Shown piece by piece: positions 25,149 to 33,939 of a stretch of 64,000 nt of DNA. The notes beneath the pieces are model-generated. The model saw only the letters and a program-made list of their open reading frames with translations, had not been told where the DNA came from and ran no database searches. The position numbers and the translations under genes are program-made. The stretch's first letter is position 1. Every line of letters starts with the position of its first letter. Source of the DNA: Mesorhizobium sp. B2-4-15 (GTDB lineage: Bacteria > Pseudomonadota > Alphaproteobacteria > Rhizobiales > Rhizobiaceae); NCBI RefSeq assembly GCF_006658505.1, contig NZ_VFUZ01000008.1:124001-188000 (forward strand), written 5' to 3'.

Positions 25149-28100
25149 ATGTTCATCCTGCGCTTCCTCTGGGCGGTCATCACCTCGCGGTTTCTGTGGA
25201 CGCTGATTGGCATTGCGCTGCTTTCGCTTTTGATCTGGGTGTTCGGCCCCATCGTGCAGGTCGGCCGCTACGTGCCATTCGAATCCGACAATGTGCGCAT
25301 CGCCATCATCGCGGGGCTGATCATCCTGTGGCTGATCTGGCTGATCATCGCGCAACGGCGCGCGATCCGCGCCAACCGCATGTTCGTCGCCGAGATCGCG
25401 GCACCCGTGGCCGAAAAGCGGCTCACCCCCGGCGAGGAGAGTGTCGCGGCCGTCGGCGCCAAGTTCGGCGAGGTGATGGCCGAACTCAAGCGGCGCAAGC
25501 TCGGCGGACGGAAATTCCTGCGCGAAATGCCATGGTATGTGATCGTCGGTCCTCCGGCCACCGGCAAGACCACGGCATTGCGCCAATCGGGCCTCAATTT
25601 TCCAATCGATCTCACCGACGATCTGCAAGGCGTCGGCGGCACACGCAATTGCGACTGGTTCTTCTCCGAAAAGGCGGTGCTGATCGACACCGCGGGCCGC
25701 TATGTCCAACAGGAGAGCCAGCCGGACGTCGACGCCGCGGAATGGCTGGGCTTCTTGGACCTTTTGAAGAAGCACCGGGGTCGCCGCGCGCTCAACGGCG
25801 TCATTGTAGCGCTATCGATCGATGCGCTCTCGGAGGGCGACGAGGCGATCAAGGCGCACGGCCGCAAGATCCGCCGCCGGCTGGCGGAGCTGAACGATCG
25901 GCTGGAAATCCGTCTTCCTGTCTACCTGATGCTGACGAAGGCCGACCTGATCAAAGGGTTCGAAGCCTTCTTCGGCGGCTTGTCGACAAGCGCGCGCGAG
26001 CAGGTGTGGGGAACCACTTTTCCGCTGGATGCCCGCGTCAACGCCGACATCATCCAGGCGGAGCTAGCCAGGCTTGCCACCGAGCTGGAGCGGAGGTTGG
26101 TGCCGCGCCTGGAAGACGAAGACAAGCTCGGCTCGCGCGCCGAGATATTCCGGTTTCCGGCGCAGCTGGCGAGCCTTTGCCAGCCGATCCAAGTGCTGAT
26201 CGAGGCGATGTTCGGCGAAAGCCGCTACGAGGAAGCCGCCTGGCTGCGTGGCCTTTATCTGACATCGGCGACACAGGAAGGCGCGCCCATCGACCGCCTG
26301 ACCGCGGCGTTGTCGTCCTCCTTCGGACTGCCGCCGCGCCGCGCCATGCCGACGGCGCGCGTCGAGAAACGCAGCTTCTTCCTCAGGAACCTTCTCATCG
26401 AAGTGATCTTCAAGGAGGCTGGCCTTGGTACATTCGATCCGCTGGCGCAGCGTCGCCGCGCCTGGATCTGGCGTGGCGCTGCCGCCGCCTGTGCGCTCGC
26501 GGCTCTGCTGGCCGGCGGACTGTTCACCTGGTCTTACCTCGACAACCGCAATGCGATCACCGAACAGGCCGGCCAGTTCGAAGCCCTGCAGGGGCCGCTC
26601 ACCGATGTCGCCGCCATGCCGGCCGCGGTCGAGCAGCCGACCATGGATGGCGCGCTGGCGGCGATCGACGCAGTGACGACGGCTCGAACGCCGCCACCGG
26701 ACGCCGTCCATAACCTGCTCGGCCCGACCGCTTCGGCGGAGCTGGTGCGCGCACAGACCGATACTTACGACCATGCGCTGCGCAATGTGCTCGAGCCGCA
26801 TATGGTCGCCCTGCTCGAGGCCACGATGTGGCGGCAAATCCGCGATCCGGATTTCATGCTCGGCGCGCTGAAGACCTACCGGATGATGACCGGCCTTTCG
26901 CAGATGGACGCCGATTTCGCCCAGAACTGGTGGGTGAACAGCCTGCCGCAATTCGCGGCGGCTCCGCCCTTCCCCACTGCCGACGCCGAAGAGCATCAGC
27001 TCGCCGCTATCCGCCGCATGGCCGTCGACGACAGCTACATCGCCCCGGACAAGCAACTGGTCGCGGAGGCACTGAAGACTGTATGCACGATCTCGCTGCC
27101 GGAGCGCGCCTACAAGCAGCTGCTGGCGGACCCGGAAGTGGCAGCCCTCAAGGAATGGGTGCCGGCCAATTTCGCTGGGCCAAACGGCGCCAAGGTGTTC
27201 GCGCGCCGCTCCGACAAGACGTTGCGCGTCGGTGTTCCTGGCCCTTATACCTATGCGGGCTTCCACGACGCGATCCTCGACCGGGTCGAGGATGTAGCGG
27301 GACAGGCGGCCCTCGATCGCGCGGTGTTTGCCGGCGGCTGCTCGGAGAATTCGGAGACCTCGGTTTCGGCGCTCTCCGAGGACATATTGAAGCTCTACTA
27401 TGACGACTATATCGCCCAATGGGACTCTTTCCTGCGCGATATGCGGCTTGCGCCGCTTACCGATCTCAACATCGCCAGTGAGAACCTCAAGGATCTTTCA
27501 AGCGCCGATTCCGCGCTGAAGCGATTGTTGACGGCAGTGGTGCAGGAGACCGACCTCACCCGCTCCGACGACACGTCGGCTGACAAAAATGGCGCTGCCG
27601 TCACGACCGGCTCGAAGCTGCTCAGCAAACTCGGCAAGCTGGGCAAGGTGGTGACCACGGGCGCGAAGCTCCTGCCGCGCGCCGGCTCCGCCAGCCAGGT
27701 GGACATGACCGGCAGCCTCGTTGCCGAGCATTTCAAGCCGCTCAAGGGCACCATCGCCCAGGTCGACGGCCAGCCCCCAGCGCTGGACGCCGCCATTGTG
27801 GCGCTGACGGCGCTCTCGAATGTGCTGCAGACGGTGACCGCCAATCCCAACCCGCAGGATGCGATTAAGAAGCAGGGCGGCCTTGCCGAACTGACCGGCG
27901 CGGTCGCCAGGCAGGCGCAGATCCTGCCTTCGCCGATCAATGACTGGCTGGGCGGCATTGCCGGCGACACCAGCGGCCTCTCGCAGAAGGCCGTGACCAA
28001 CGAGCTCAACGCCATCTGGCGGGCCGACATACTCCCCTTCTGCCAGGCGGCGCTCAACAACCGTTATCCATTCAGCCCGGACAGTGCGGTCGACGTCAAT

Positions 28101-28688
28101 GTGCGCGACTTTCAACGTCTGTTCGGACCGACCGGCATGATCGATGCCTTCACCAACGACCATCTGATCAACTATGTCGACACCGCCAGCGAGCCGTGGA
28201 AATGGCGGGCCGATTTCGGCCTCGATCCCGCGGCGCTCGCCGCGTTCGAGCAGGCGAGGCATATTCGCGACGACCTGTTTCCCGGCGGCACCGGCCCGGT
28301 GATGAACTTTACGCTTGAGCCCAAGGACCTCTCACCCAACGTTGCACGGGTCACGCTCAACCTCGATGGCCAGAACCTCGTCTACTACAACAATGCGACA
28401 AGGCCGCAGCCGATGACGTGGCCCGGAAAGGATGGCACCGGGGTGATCTCGCTCGCCTTCCAACCGATCGATGGTTCGCCCGAAGTGATGCTCAACGAGA
28501 CCGGCAGCTGGGCGTGGCTCAGAATGCTGCGCGGCGGCCGCTTCGCCGCGACCAAGCTCACCGACGTCTACAGCCTGCGGCTCGGCACGAAGGGAATGTG
28601 GGCCGATTTCGAACTCAAGGCCGCCAGCGTCGAGAATCCATACACGCTCGAAATGTTCAAGAAGTTCACATGTCCGCCGCAGATCTGA
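25149..28688 (+). CDS. tssM: T6SS inner-membrane protein TssM/IcmF (copy 1)
   Basis: 1179 residues, the usual size. Two N-terminal membrane segments (about 5-28 and 50-72) precede a cytoplasmic NTPase-like domain with Walker A GPPATGKTT near residue 134 and VLIDTAGRYV as the downstream acidic strand. A third membrane segment lies at about 440-463. A large periplasmic part meets TssJ and ends in the conserved C-terminal beta-domain. The stop overlaps the start of tagF by 19 bp. A paralogue with the same domain order lies at 39370-42927. Confidence 0.96.
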   Translation: MFILRFLWAVITSRFLWTLIGIALLSLLIWVFGPIVQVGRYVPFESDNVRIAIIAGLIILWLIWLIIAQRRAIRANRMFVAEIAAPVAEKRLTPGEESVAAVGAKFGEVMAELKRRKLGGRKFLREMPWYVIVGPPATGKTTALRQSGLNFPIDLTDDLQGVGGTRNCDWFFSEKAVLIDTAGRYVQQESQPDVDAAEWLGFLDLLKKHRGRRALNGVIVALSIDALSEGDEAIKAHGRKIRRRLAELNDRLEIRLPVYLMLTKADLIKGFEAFFGGLSTSAREQVWGTTFPLDARVNADIIQAELARLATELERRLVPRLEDEDKLGSRAEIFRFPAQLASLCQPIQVLIEAMFGESRYEEAAWLRGLYLTSATQEGAPIDRLTAALSSSFGLPPRRAMPTARVEKRSFFLRNLLIEVIFKEAGLGTFDPLAQRRRAWIWRGAAAACALAALLAGGLFTWSYLDNRNAITEQAGQFEALQGPLTDVAAMPAAVEQPTMDGALAAIDAVTTARTPPPDAVHNLLGPTASAELVRAQTDTYDHALRNVLEPHMVALLEATMWRQIRDPDFMLGALKTYRMMTGLSQMDADFAQNWWVNSLPQFAAAPPFPTADAEEHQLAAIRRMAVDDSYIAPDKQLVAEALKTVCTISLPERAYKQLLADPEVAALKEWVPANFAGPNGAKVFARRSDKTLRVGVPGPYTYAGFHDAILDRVEDVAGQAALDRAVFAGGCSENSETSVSALSEDILKLYYDDYIAQWDSFLRDMRLAPLTDLNIASENLKDLSSADSALKRLLTAVVQETDLTRSDDTSADKNGAAVTTGSKLLSKLGKLGKVVTTGAKLLPRAGSASQVDMTGSLVAEHFKPLKGTIAQVDGQPPALDAAIVALTALSNVLQTVTANPNPQDAIKKQGGLAELTGAVARQAQILPSPINDWLGGIAGDTSGLSQKAVTNELNAIWRADILPFCQAALNNRYPFSPDSAVDVNVRDFQRLFGPTGMIDAFTNDHLINYVDTASEPWKWRADFGLDPAALAAFEQARHIRDDLFPGGTGPVMNFTLEPKDLSPNVARVTLNLDGQNLVYYNNATRPQPMTWPGKDGTGVISLAFQPIDGSPEVMLNETGSWAWLRMLRGGRFAATKLTDVYSLRLGTKGMWADFELKAASVENPYTLEMFKKFTCPPQI

Positions 28689-29215
28689 TCGTGCCCGGCT
28701 TCTACGGCAAGATGCCCGCCACCGGCGATTTCGTGACCCGGCGGCTGCCTGGAGACTTCGTGCGCACATGGGACCGCTGGCTGGCCCAGCACATCGTGCC
28801 GCTGTTCGAGCTCGAAGCCTGGCCCCAGGGCATGGCGCTGCGCTTTCTGGCTGGCCCCACCACCTTCGGCGCCTCGGCCGGCATCGTGCTGCGGAGCGCC
28901 GACAGGGTCGGCAGGCAGTTTCCGCTGAGCGTTGTCGCGCGGCTGTCAGAGGCACCACCGCTCAAGCTTGCATATGCCGACGCCTGGTTCGATCGCGTCG
29001 AAACTGTCGCCTTCGCCGCGCAACGGGGCGAACTGACGCTGGACGAACTGGATGCCGCCTTGTCCGCCCTGCCGGTGCCGGGTGTCGAACCCGATGACGA
29101 TATCGTTGACGACTTGGTCTTTTGGACAGCGCGTTCGGATATTTTCGATGTCGATCCGCGGGCGCCTCGACCGACCTTGGAGCAGATCTTCGCCGCGAAC
29201 TGGGAGACCAGTTGA
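28670..29215 (+). CDS. tagF: T6SS post-translational repressor TagF
   Basis: 181 residues, DUF2094 family. The opening PGFYGKMPATGDFVTRRLPG and FVRTWDRWLAQ are diagnostic. TagF homologues repress T6SS assembly, in Agrobacterium by binding Fha. The ATG at 28670 was chosen because the family N-terminus begins there; the open frame continues upstream only as a tssM shadow. The stop overlaps the next ATG (TGATG). Confidence 0.93.
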   Translation: MSAADLIVPGFYGKMPATGDFVTRRLPGDFVRTWDRWLAQHIVPLFELEAWPQGMALRFLAGPTTFGASAGIVLRSADRVGRQFPLSVVARLSEAPPLKLAYADAWFDRVETVAFAAQRGELTLDELDAALSALPVPGVEPDDDIVDDLVFWTARSDIFDVDPRAPRPTLEQIFAANWETS

Positions 29216-30315
29216 TGCAGATCTGGAACCAGATGGGCTATCCGCATCAGTTCACCATGGGCATGGACAAGGCCGGCCATGAGTGGATTGTCATTGTGGT
29301 GAAAGGCACGTTCGATTTTCCGGCGAAGCCTGGCGGCCTGGTGCAGAAATCGGCGCAGCAGGTCCCGCTCGTCATGGCCGATACGCAGACCGGCGCGCCC
29401 GGCTATTCGGCGACGCTCTGGGAGACTGATTTCGCCTTCCGCAAACCGCGCTGCGACGTGATCGCCAACGGTTGCGCCTATGCGCCGGGAGGACGTCCGG
29501 CGGAGCGCGTGCCGGTCGGCATCAAGGTAGGCAACTGGTCGAAGCTGTTCGAGGTTGTCGGCCATCGCGAGTGGCGTTCGATTGGGCCGGTCTTCACCGC
29601 AACCGCGCCGCAGCCCTTCCTGAAACTGCCGATCTCCTACGACGTCGCGTGGGGTGGCGTCGACCGGCTGGACCCGGAAGACAAGCTTCCCGCCAGCTAC
29701 AAGTACAATCCCGTCGGCACGGGCTGGTCGCGCTCGAAGAACCAGCGTTTCGTTCCGGGCCTGCGGTTGCCGAACACCCAGGCCGTTGGCGAAGAGATCC
29801 GCTCGCCGTTCGGCGAGTACAAGCCGATGAGCTTCGGGCCAATGGGCCGAGGCTGGCCGGGCCGCATCGAATATGGCGGCACCTACGATCAGAACTGGAT
29901 CGACAACGTTTTTCCCTTCCTGCCCCAGGATTTCGACGAACGCTATTTCCAGATGGCGCCGCCCGACCAGCAGATCGACCATCCAAGAGGCGGGGAGGAG
30001 GTGGTGCTCGTGAATTTGACTCCAGAGGGACGTGTTGGCTTCCGGCTACCCTCGACGGCAGTGCCGATCACCTTGTTCAAGGGCAACGAGAAGTCGTTTG
30101 AGGCGAGCATTCACCCGGACACTATCCTGCTCGATCCCGAGAACCGTCGATTCTCGCTCGTGTGGCGTGTTTCGCAGCGCATCCAGAAGACTATCCTCGA
30201 TTTCTCGGAATGTTGGGTCGGTCCGCCGACGGAGTCGATGCTGCGTGCCCGTGCAACCGGCAGGGACTATGTCCGAAGCGAGGGAGCCGCGTCCGAGGAG
30301 GTGGAAGACGCATGA
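29215..30315 (+). CDS. DUF2169 protein, probable T6SS effector adaptor
   Basis: 366 residues of the DUF2169 family, rich in Trp and Pro with WNQMGYPHQFTMGMDKAG at the start and VVVKGTFDFPAKPGG. A DUF2169 protein of Agrobacterium tumefaciens (Atu3641) is needed to load the effector Tde2 onto VgrG, so an adaptor role is expected here. The genes directly downstream (thiolase-fold protein and PAAR-like candidate effector) are the likely clients. The ATG overlaps the tagF stop, and the end overlaps the next start by four bases, so all are in one transcript. Confidence 0.85.
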   Translation: MQIWNQMGYPHQFTMGMDKAGHEWIVIVVKGTFDFPAKPGGLVQKSAQQVPLVMADTQTGAPGYSATLWETDFAFRKPRCDVIANGCAYAPGGRPAERVPVGIKVGNWSKLFEVVGHREWRSIGPVFTATAPQPFLKLPISYDVAWGGVDRLDPEDKLPASYKYNPVGTGWSRSKNQRFVPGLRLPNTQAVGEEIRSPFGEYKPMSFGPMGRGWPGRIEYGGTYDQNWIDNVFPFLPQDFDERYFQMAPPDQQIDHPRGGEEVVLVNLTPEGRVGFRLPSTAVPITLFKGNEKSFEASIHPDTILLDPENRRFSLVWRVSQRIQKTILDFSECWVGPPTESMLRARATGRDYVRSEGAASEEVEDA

Positions 30316-31334
30316 GTACGAGGCTCGACATAGCCTCTGTCGGCATGGTGACCGCCGTCGGCCTCGATGCACCCTCGGCCTGCGCTGCAATGCGTGCGCG
30401 CCTCGACGGCTTCCAAGAGACGAGATTCGTCGGTTCGGGAACCGATCTGCTGATCGGCGCGCCCGTGCCGCTGCCACGGGACTGGATCGGCGAAAAACGT
30501 ATGGCGCACCTAGCCGCAGCCGCGATCTGCGAGGCGTTCGAGACTATCCCTCATGCGCGTGGCCAGACCGCGCTCATCCTTTGCCTCGCCGAGGAAGATC
30601 GCCCGGGCCGTCCGGCCGGCGATAGCGTGCGCCTGCTCCGCAATGTTTCGGAGATTACCGAAATCGAACCCAACATGCGCTCACGTATCGTCGCGCATGG
30701 CCGGACTTCCGGACACATAGCACTTGATCAGGCGCGCAGGATGATCGCTTCGGGTGAGGTTCCCTATGTGATGATCGCGGGCGTAGACAGCTATCTGACG
30801 GCGCCTGCCATCGCTTATTATCTCGGCGAAAATCGCCTGCTTGCCGCTGACAATCCGAATGGCTTCATTCCAGGCGAGGCTGCCGCCGCCGTTCTATGCA
30901 CGGGCTCGCGTGGCGACGGCCTCCGCCTCTTCGGACTGGGTTTGGCGCGTGAATCCGCAACGATCTACAATGCCGAGGATCTGCCGCTGCGTGCCGACGG
31001 CATGACGTCCGCTTACAGCGCTGCATTCAAGGAAACCGGCATCGAGATGAACCGGCTTGGCTACCGCATCGCCGATCTCATCGGCGAACAATATTGGTTC
31101 AAACAGAGCGCCCTGGCGAGCCTGAGGTTGCTACGCGGCCGTCACGATTTTCAGGACATCTGGTCGCCCGGCGAATCCCTCGGCAATGTCGGCGCGGCCG
31201 TGGTCCCGCTGATGATCGGCATGGCCTGGATGGCGGCCCGCAAGGGATACGCCGCCGGCAATCCAGTGCTGATCGAAGCGTCGAACGATGCGGGTGCCTG
31301 CGGGGCGGCAATCCTCGCCGCGAGGGCAGCCTGA
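30312..31334 (+). CDS. Beta-ketoacyl-synthase-like (thiolase-fold) protein without the catalytic Cys
   Basis: 340 residues. The thiolase fold is suggested by the N-terminal IASVGMVTAVGLDAPSACAAMRA and by FIPGEAAAAVLC, which corresponds to the GEGAA motif of ketosynthases. At the nucleophile site, where active enzymes have a Cys-x-Ser-Gly turn, this protein reads GRTSGHIALDQAR, so the Cys is absent. The two catalytic His blocks are also not evident. It is therefore probably a structural or binding protein rather than an enzyme. Such genes recur beside DUF2169 and DUF4150 genes in T6SS loci. It starts with ATGA overlap from the DUF2169 gene and overlaps the next ATG by one base. Confidence 0.75.
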   Translation: MSTRLDIASVGMVTAVGLDAPSACAAMRARLDGFQETRFVGSGTDLLIGAPVPLPRDWIGEKRMAHLAAAAICEAFETIPHARGQTALILCLAEEDRPGRPAGDSVRLLRNVSEITEIEPNMRSRIVAHGRTSGHIALDQARRMIASGEVPYVMIAGVDSYLTAPAIAYYLGENRLLAADNPNGFIPGEAAAAVLCTGSRGDGLRLFGLGLARESATIYNAEDLPLRADGMTSAYSAAFKETGIEMNRLGYRIADLIGEQYWFKQSALASLRLLRGRHDFQDIWSPGESLGNVGAAVVPLMIGMAWMAARKGYAAGNPVLIEASNDAGACGAAILAARAA

Positions 31335-32293
31335 TGACTGTCTACGCGAACGGTCTCGAAGTTGCCTGCAAGGCACAGGCCAACAAGGTGATCGCCGCCT
31401 TTCCGGACGTCTGCTTCACACCGCCCGAGAACCCCGCGACGCCGCCGGGCGTCCCCATTCCCTATCCCTCGTTCGGACTTGATTCCGATACCGACAACGG
31501 CACCGGCACCGTCAAGATCGGTGGCGAGACCATTACCCAGAAGAATAAGTCGTACTACACCAAGACCAGCGGCACAGAGGCCGGATGCGCCGCCAAGAAA
31601 GGCGTGATCACTTCGGTCAATACCGGCAAGGAATATGCTGTCGCCTGGTCGAGCGACGTGAAAGCCGATGGCGAACCCGTCAGCCGCATGACTGACCTGT
31701 CGACCAACAATCATGCTTCTCCGACCGGCAACGCGCCGCCTTGGCCAAAGATCGGAAAATTGAAGGTCGGCAAGCAGTCCTGCGCGTCAATTCTGGCAAA
31801 GCTCGGCATGAAGGTGCACCGCTACGGCGACGCCAGCAAGGAATGCTCGTCCAATCAGCAATCGGACCACATCCTGCAGAATGCCTGTTTCCAGAATTCG
31901 CGCGGCGGCCAGGCCATCGGCACGACGCCGAGCTATACGATGAACGATGCGCCCTGCGTCTGCCTCCAAGACGCCACCGATCCCAACACCGAGCATGGCC
32001 GCAAAACAGCCGCACAAGGCGAATGGGCAAAGGCACAGCGCGCGAAAGGCACGAACCCAAGCTACGAGGAAGTTCGGGAAGCCAATATGGAGGCCATGAA
32101 AAAGGCCAAGAACATCCCGGATGGACCACGAGGCAAGGAGCACCCCGCCATCGAATGCCTGAGGATGATTTGCGACATTCACTTCAAGGAGATGATGAGC
32201 GGACCGGAGAAAAAGAAAGACAGCACCGAGGCGCGTGCACCAGCAACCGGCAAGTTCAAACCAACCCCATCGAGCACGGTTCGCAGACGCTAG
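31334..32293 (+). CDS. PAAR-like (DUF4150) protein with C-terminal candidate nuclease toxin domain
   Basis: 319 residues. The first ~125 are the DUF4150 PAAR-like tip domain (VYANGLEVACKAQANKVIAA, CFTPPENPATPPGVPIPYP, ending in HASPTGNAPPWP). The remainder, about 150-270, is Cys- and His-bearing. It has QSDHILQNACF with D178-H179, then an APCVCLQDATDP segment and TEHGRKTAAQ with H221. This arrangement resembles HNH/Endo VII-type polymorphic toxin domains of the SHH/GHH kind, so a DNase effector is a reasonable inference, not proven. It shares one base with the previous stop. The next gene, 10 bp on, is the obvious candidate immunity or partner gene. Confidence 0.75.
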   Translation: MTVYANGLEVACKAQANKVIAAFPDVCFTPPENPATPPGVPIPYPSFGLDSDTDNGTGTVKIGGETITQKNKSYYTKTSGTEAGCAAKKGVITSVNTGKEYAVAWSSDVKADGEPVSRMTDLSTNNHASPTGNAPPWPKIGKLKVGKQSCASILAKLGMKVHRYGDASKECSSNQQSDHILQNACFQNSRGGQAIGTTPSYTMNDAPCVCLQDATDPNTEHGRKTAAQGEWAKAQRAKGTNPSYEEVREANMEAMKKAKNIPDGPRGKEHPAIECLRMICDIHFKEMMSGPEKKKDSTEARAPATGKFKPTPSSTVRRR

Positions 32294-32303
32294 GAGAGAT
32301 AAC

Positions 32304-33146
32304 ATGGCTGATTATAGCGTAACGGTAAATGGCACGGTTGCAGCGGATGACGGGACCATTTTCTCCGCCGTCGCGTATTACGACGGAGAGAGTTTTTACT
32401 CATTCGTCATTTCGGAATCCGACGTGGCCAACGACGACAATCAGACTGAACGAATTTACGAAAAACCATGTTGGTTCACCGACATATGGCGCTCCGGTTC
32501 CGGTCGTCTCTATGTGTGCGACGACAACGGCATGGTGCATTCGGGCTCGGGGAGCGAATGGACGTCAAGCCAAGTTTCGCCTCGCCACTTGAATACCGTC
32601 TGGGGCTTTGACGACAACACCGTCTACGCCGGAGGATCGGAGGAGGTTGTCTATCGCTGGGATGGCGCACGCTGGGCCGCCGTTAGCCCAGCGCTCGGCA
32701 ACACCATTCTTTGCATTGCAGGGTCGTCGCCGAGTGACCTTTATGTATCCGGCGAAGGAGCGCTTTTCTGGCACTATGACGGCAGACAGTGGACTCAAAT
32801 CCAGTTGCCGACCAACGCGATCCTGGTTGGACTGCTGGGATTGTCGTCGACGGATGTCCTGGTCTCAGGCAGCGCAGGGACCCTGTTTCGCGGGGCGGGC
32901 CTTGCCTGGACCGACGTCTCGCAACACGGTCGGGATTTCTACAAAATGGCATTCTACCGGAAGACAATCCACATTGCCGGCGGCGGACAGGGGGTGTTCA
33001 CGTTCGACGGGGCAACGGTTTCCAACCTGAAGGACGGTTTTCCCGTCTACCGTCTTTCGTCGAACGGCTCGTATCTAACGGTGGCCGGCGGGAACTCAGC
33101 CATAAGATATGACGGCTCGGAATGGGTCGGGCCTGACTACACCTGA
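32304..33146 (+). CDS. Beta-propeller-like protein, candidate immunity or tip partner
   Basis: 280 residues, no close family recognised. The sequence is a run of short beta blades of the pattern G-x-LYVCDDNGMVHSGSG, TVYAGGSEEVVYRWDGARW, DLYVSGEGALFWHYDGRQW, DVLVSGSAGTLFRGAGLAW, IHIAGGGQGVFTFDG, each ending in a D/G-x-x-W turn. About six blades are visible. There is no signal peptide. GGAGAG lies 8 bases before the ATG. It directly follows the PAAR-like candidate effector, which suggests immunity, but blades of this kind can also bind ligands. It overlaps the convergent gene on the other strand by 10 bp. Confidence 0.7.
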   Translation: MADYSVTVNGTVAADDGTIFSAVAYYDGESFYSFVISESDVANDDNQTERIYEKPCWFTDIWRSGSGRLYVCDDNGMVHSGSGSEWTSSQVSPRHLNTVWGFDDNTVYAGGSEEVVYRWDGARWAAVSPALGNTILCIAGSSPSDLYVSGEGALFWHYDGRQWTQIQLPTNAILVGLLGLSSTDVLVSGSAGTLFRGAGLAWTDVSQHGRDFYKMAFYRKTIHIAGGGQGVFTFDGATVSNLKDGFPVYRLSSNGSYLTVAGGNSAIRYDGSEWVGPDYT

Positions 33147-33505
33147 CGGCCTGAGACGGCCGGCGTGTCTGGGTTGGGCTTCGCAGCCAGATAAGCCCGC
33201 ACCCTTCTGAGGTCGAGATCGGCAATGCGCAACGCCTCTTTGATCGACAGCATGCGCACGACGAATAACTCCCCGGCTTCGGGATATTCGGCGTAGCGCT
33301 CGCTCGCGATCTCGATGCCGACCTCGCCAGCCACTCGCAATCCGTCAAGATGTGCTTCCAAACGCTCGACGAGTCGGGCAAGCCGCTCCTCATCCATGTC
33401 CGGATTCTTGCCGGGGTTGAGCAGGTTGTAGTCGTAAACAGTCCAGAGGAACGCAGCCATCTCAGCGTGTTGGCGGACAATCTCGTGAAGAACGGGCGCT
33501 GGCAT
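33137..33505 (-). CDS. Short TIGR02270-like T6SS-associated protein (N-terminal part only)
   Basis: 122 residues. ERLARLVERLEAHLDGLRVAG followed by a Glu-Val-Gly segment matches the conserved N-terminal block of the TIGR02270 family, whose full members continue with HEAT-like repeats for several hundred residues. Here the frame stops after RVRAYLAAKPNP, so it is either a truncated member or a short stand-alone version. The ATG was placed at 33505, where it overlaps the stop of the DUF6484 gene (TGATG on the minus strand). The longer open frame upstream is His/Pro-rich and not gene-like. Its 3' end overlaps the propeller gene. Confidence 0.65.
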   Translation of the reverse strand: MPAPVLHEIVRQHAEMAAFLWTVYDYNLLNPGKNPDMDEERLARLVERLEAHLDGLRVAGEVGIEIASERYAEYPEAGELFVVRMLSIKEALRIADLDLRRVRAYLAAKPNPDTPAVSGRQV

Positions 33506-33930
33506 CAGTTCAGATTGACCGAGCCACCGCGGAGGCGGTTGGTGGCACTTGCGTGGCTGGTCACATAGGTGCCGCGGATGGTGATGTGCCCATCCTTTTC
33601 CATGATGATCGTAGCTTTGCCGCACCGCAGTTCGAGACGTTCATTCGCAGTGATCCTCATTTTCTCACCGTCTCTGATGACGTGGGGAACATTTGGCCGG
33701 TGCGCGGGATCGATGATGCGCCCGACAATCAACGGTCGACCGGGATCTCCGTCCTGGAACAACAGCGCCACCTCCGCGCCGATCATGTCCGACGTGAGCT
33801 CAGTGAGGCTGCGCGCGGCCGCTGCTGTTTCTCGAGGGTTTCCCGGGAAGACGACAAGGGGCGCGTCCTCGCCGAAGCCCAGGAATATGCCAATCACCAC
33901 GCCTTCAATTCGCTCTACGATCTTTGTCAT
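33505..33930 (-). CDS. DUF6484 protein of the vgrG operon
   Basis: 141 residues. Features are an N-terminal VVIGIFLGFGEDAPLVVFPGNP strand pair, IGAEVALLFQDGDPGRPLIVGRI and a late KATIIMEKDGHITIRGTYV segment. The latter resembles the end of a VgrG spike and the GDP-x-P-x-V-x-G motif of gp5 OB domains. DUF6484 genes accompany vgrG in many T6SS islands; their role is not established. It lies 9 bp after vgrG, same strand. Confidence 0.75.
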   Translation of the reverse strand: MTKIVERIEGVVIGIFLGFGEDAPLVVFPGNPRETAAAARSLTELTSDMIGAEVALLFQDGDPGRPLIVGRIIDPAHRPNVPHVIRDGEKMRITANERLELRCGKATIIMEKDGHITIRGTYVTSHASATNRLRGGSVNLN

Positions 33931-33939
33931 CGAGGCCCC

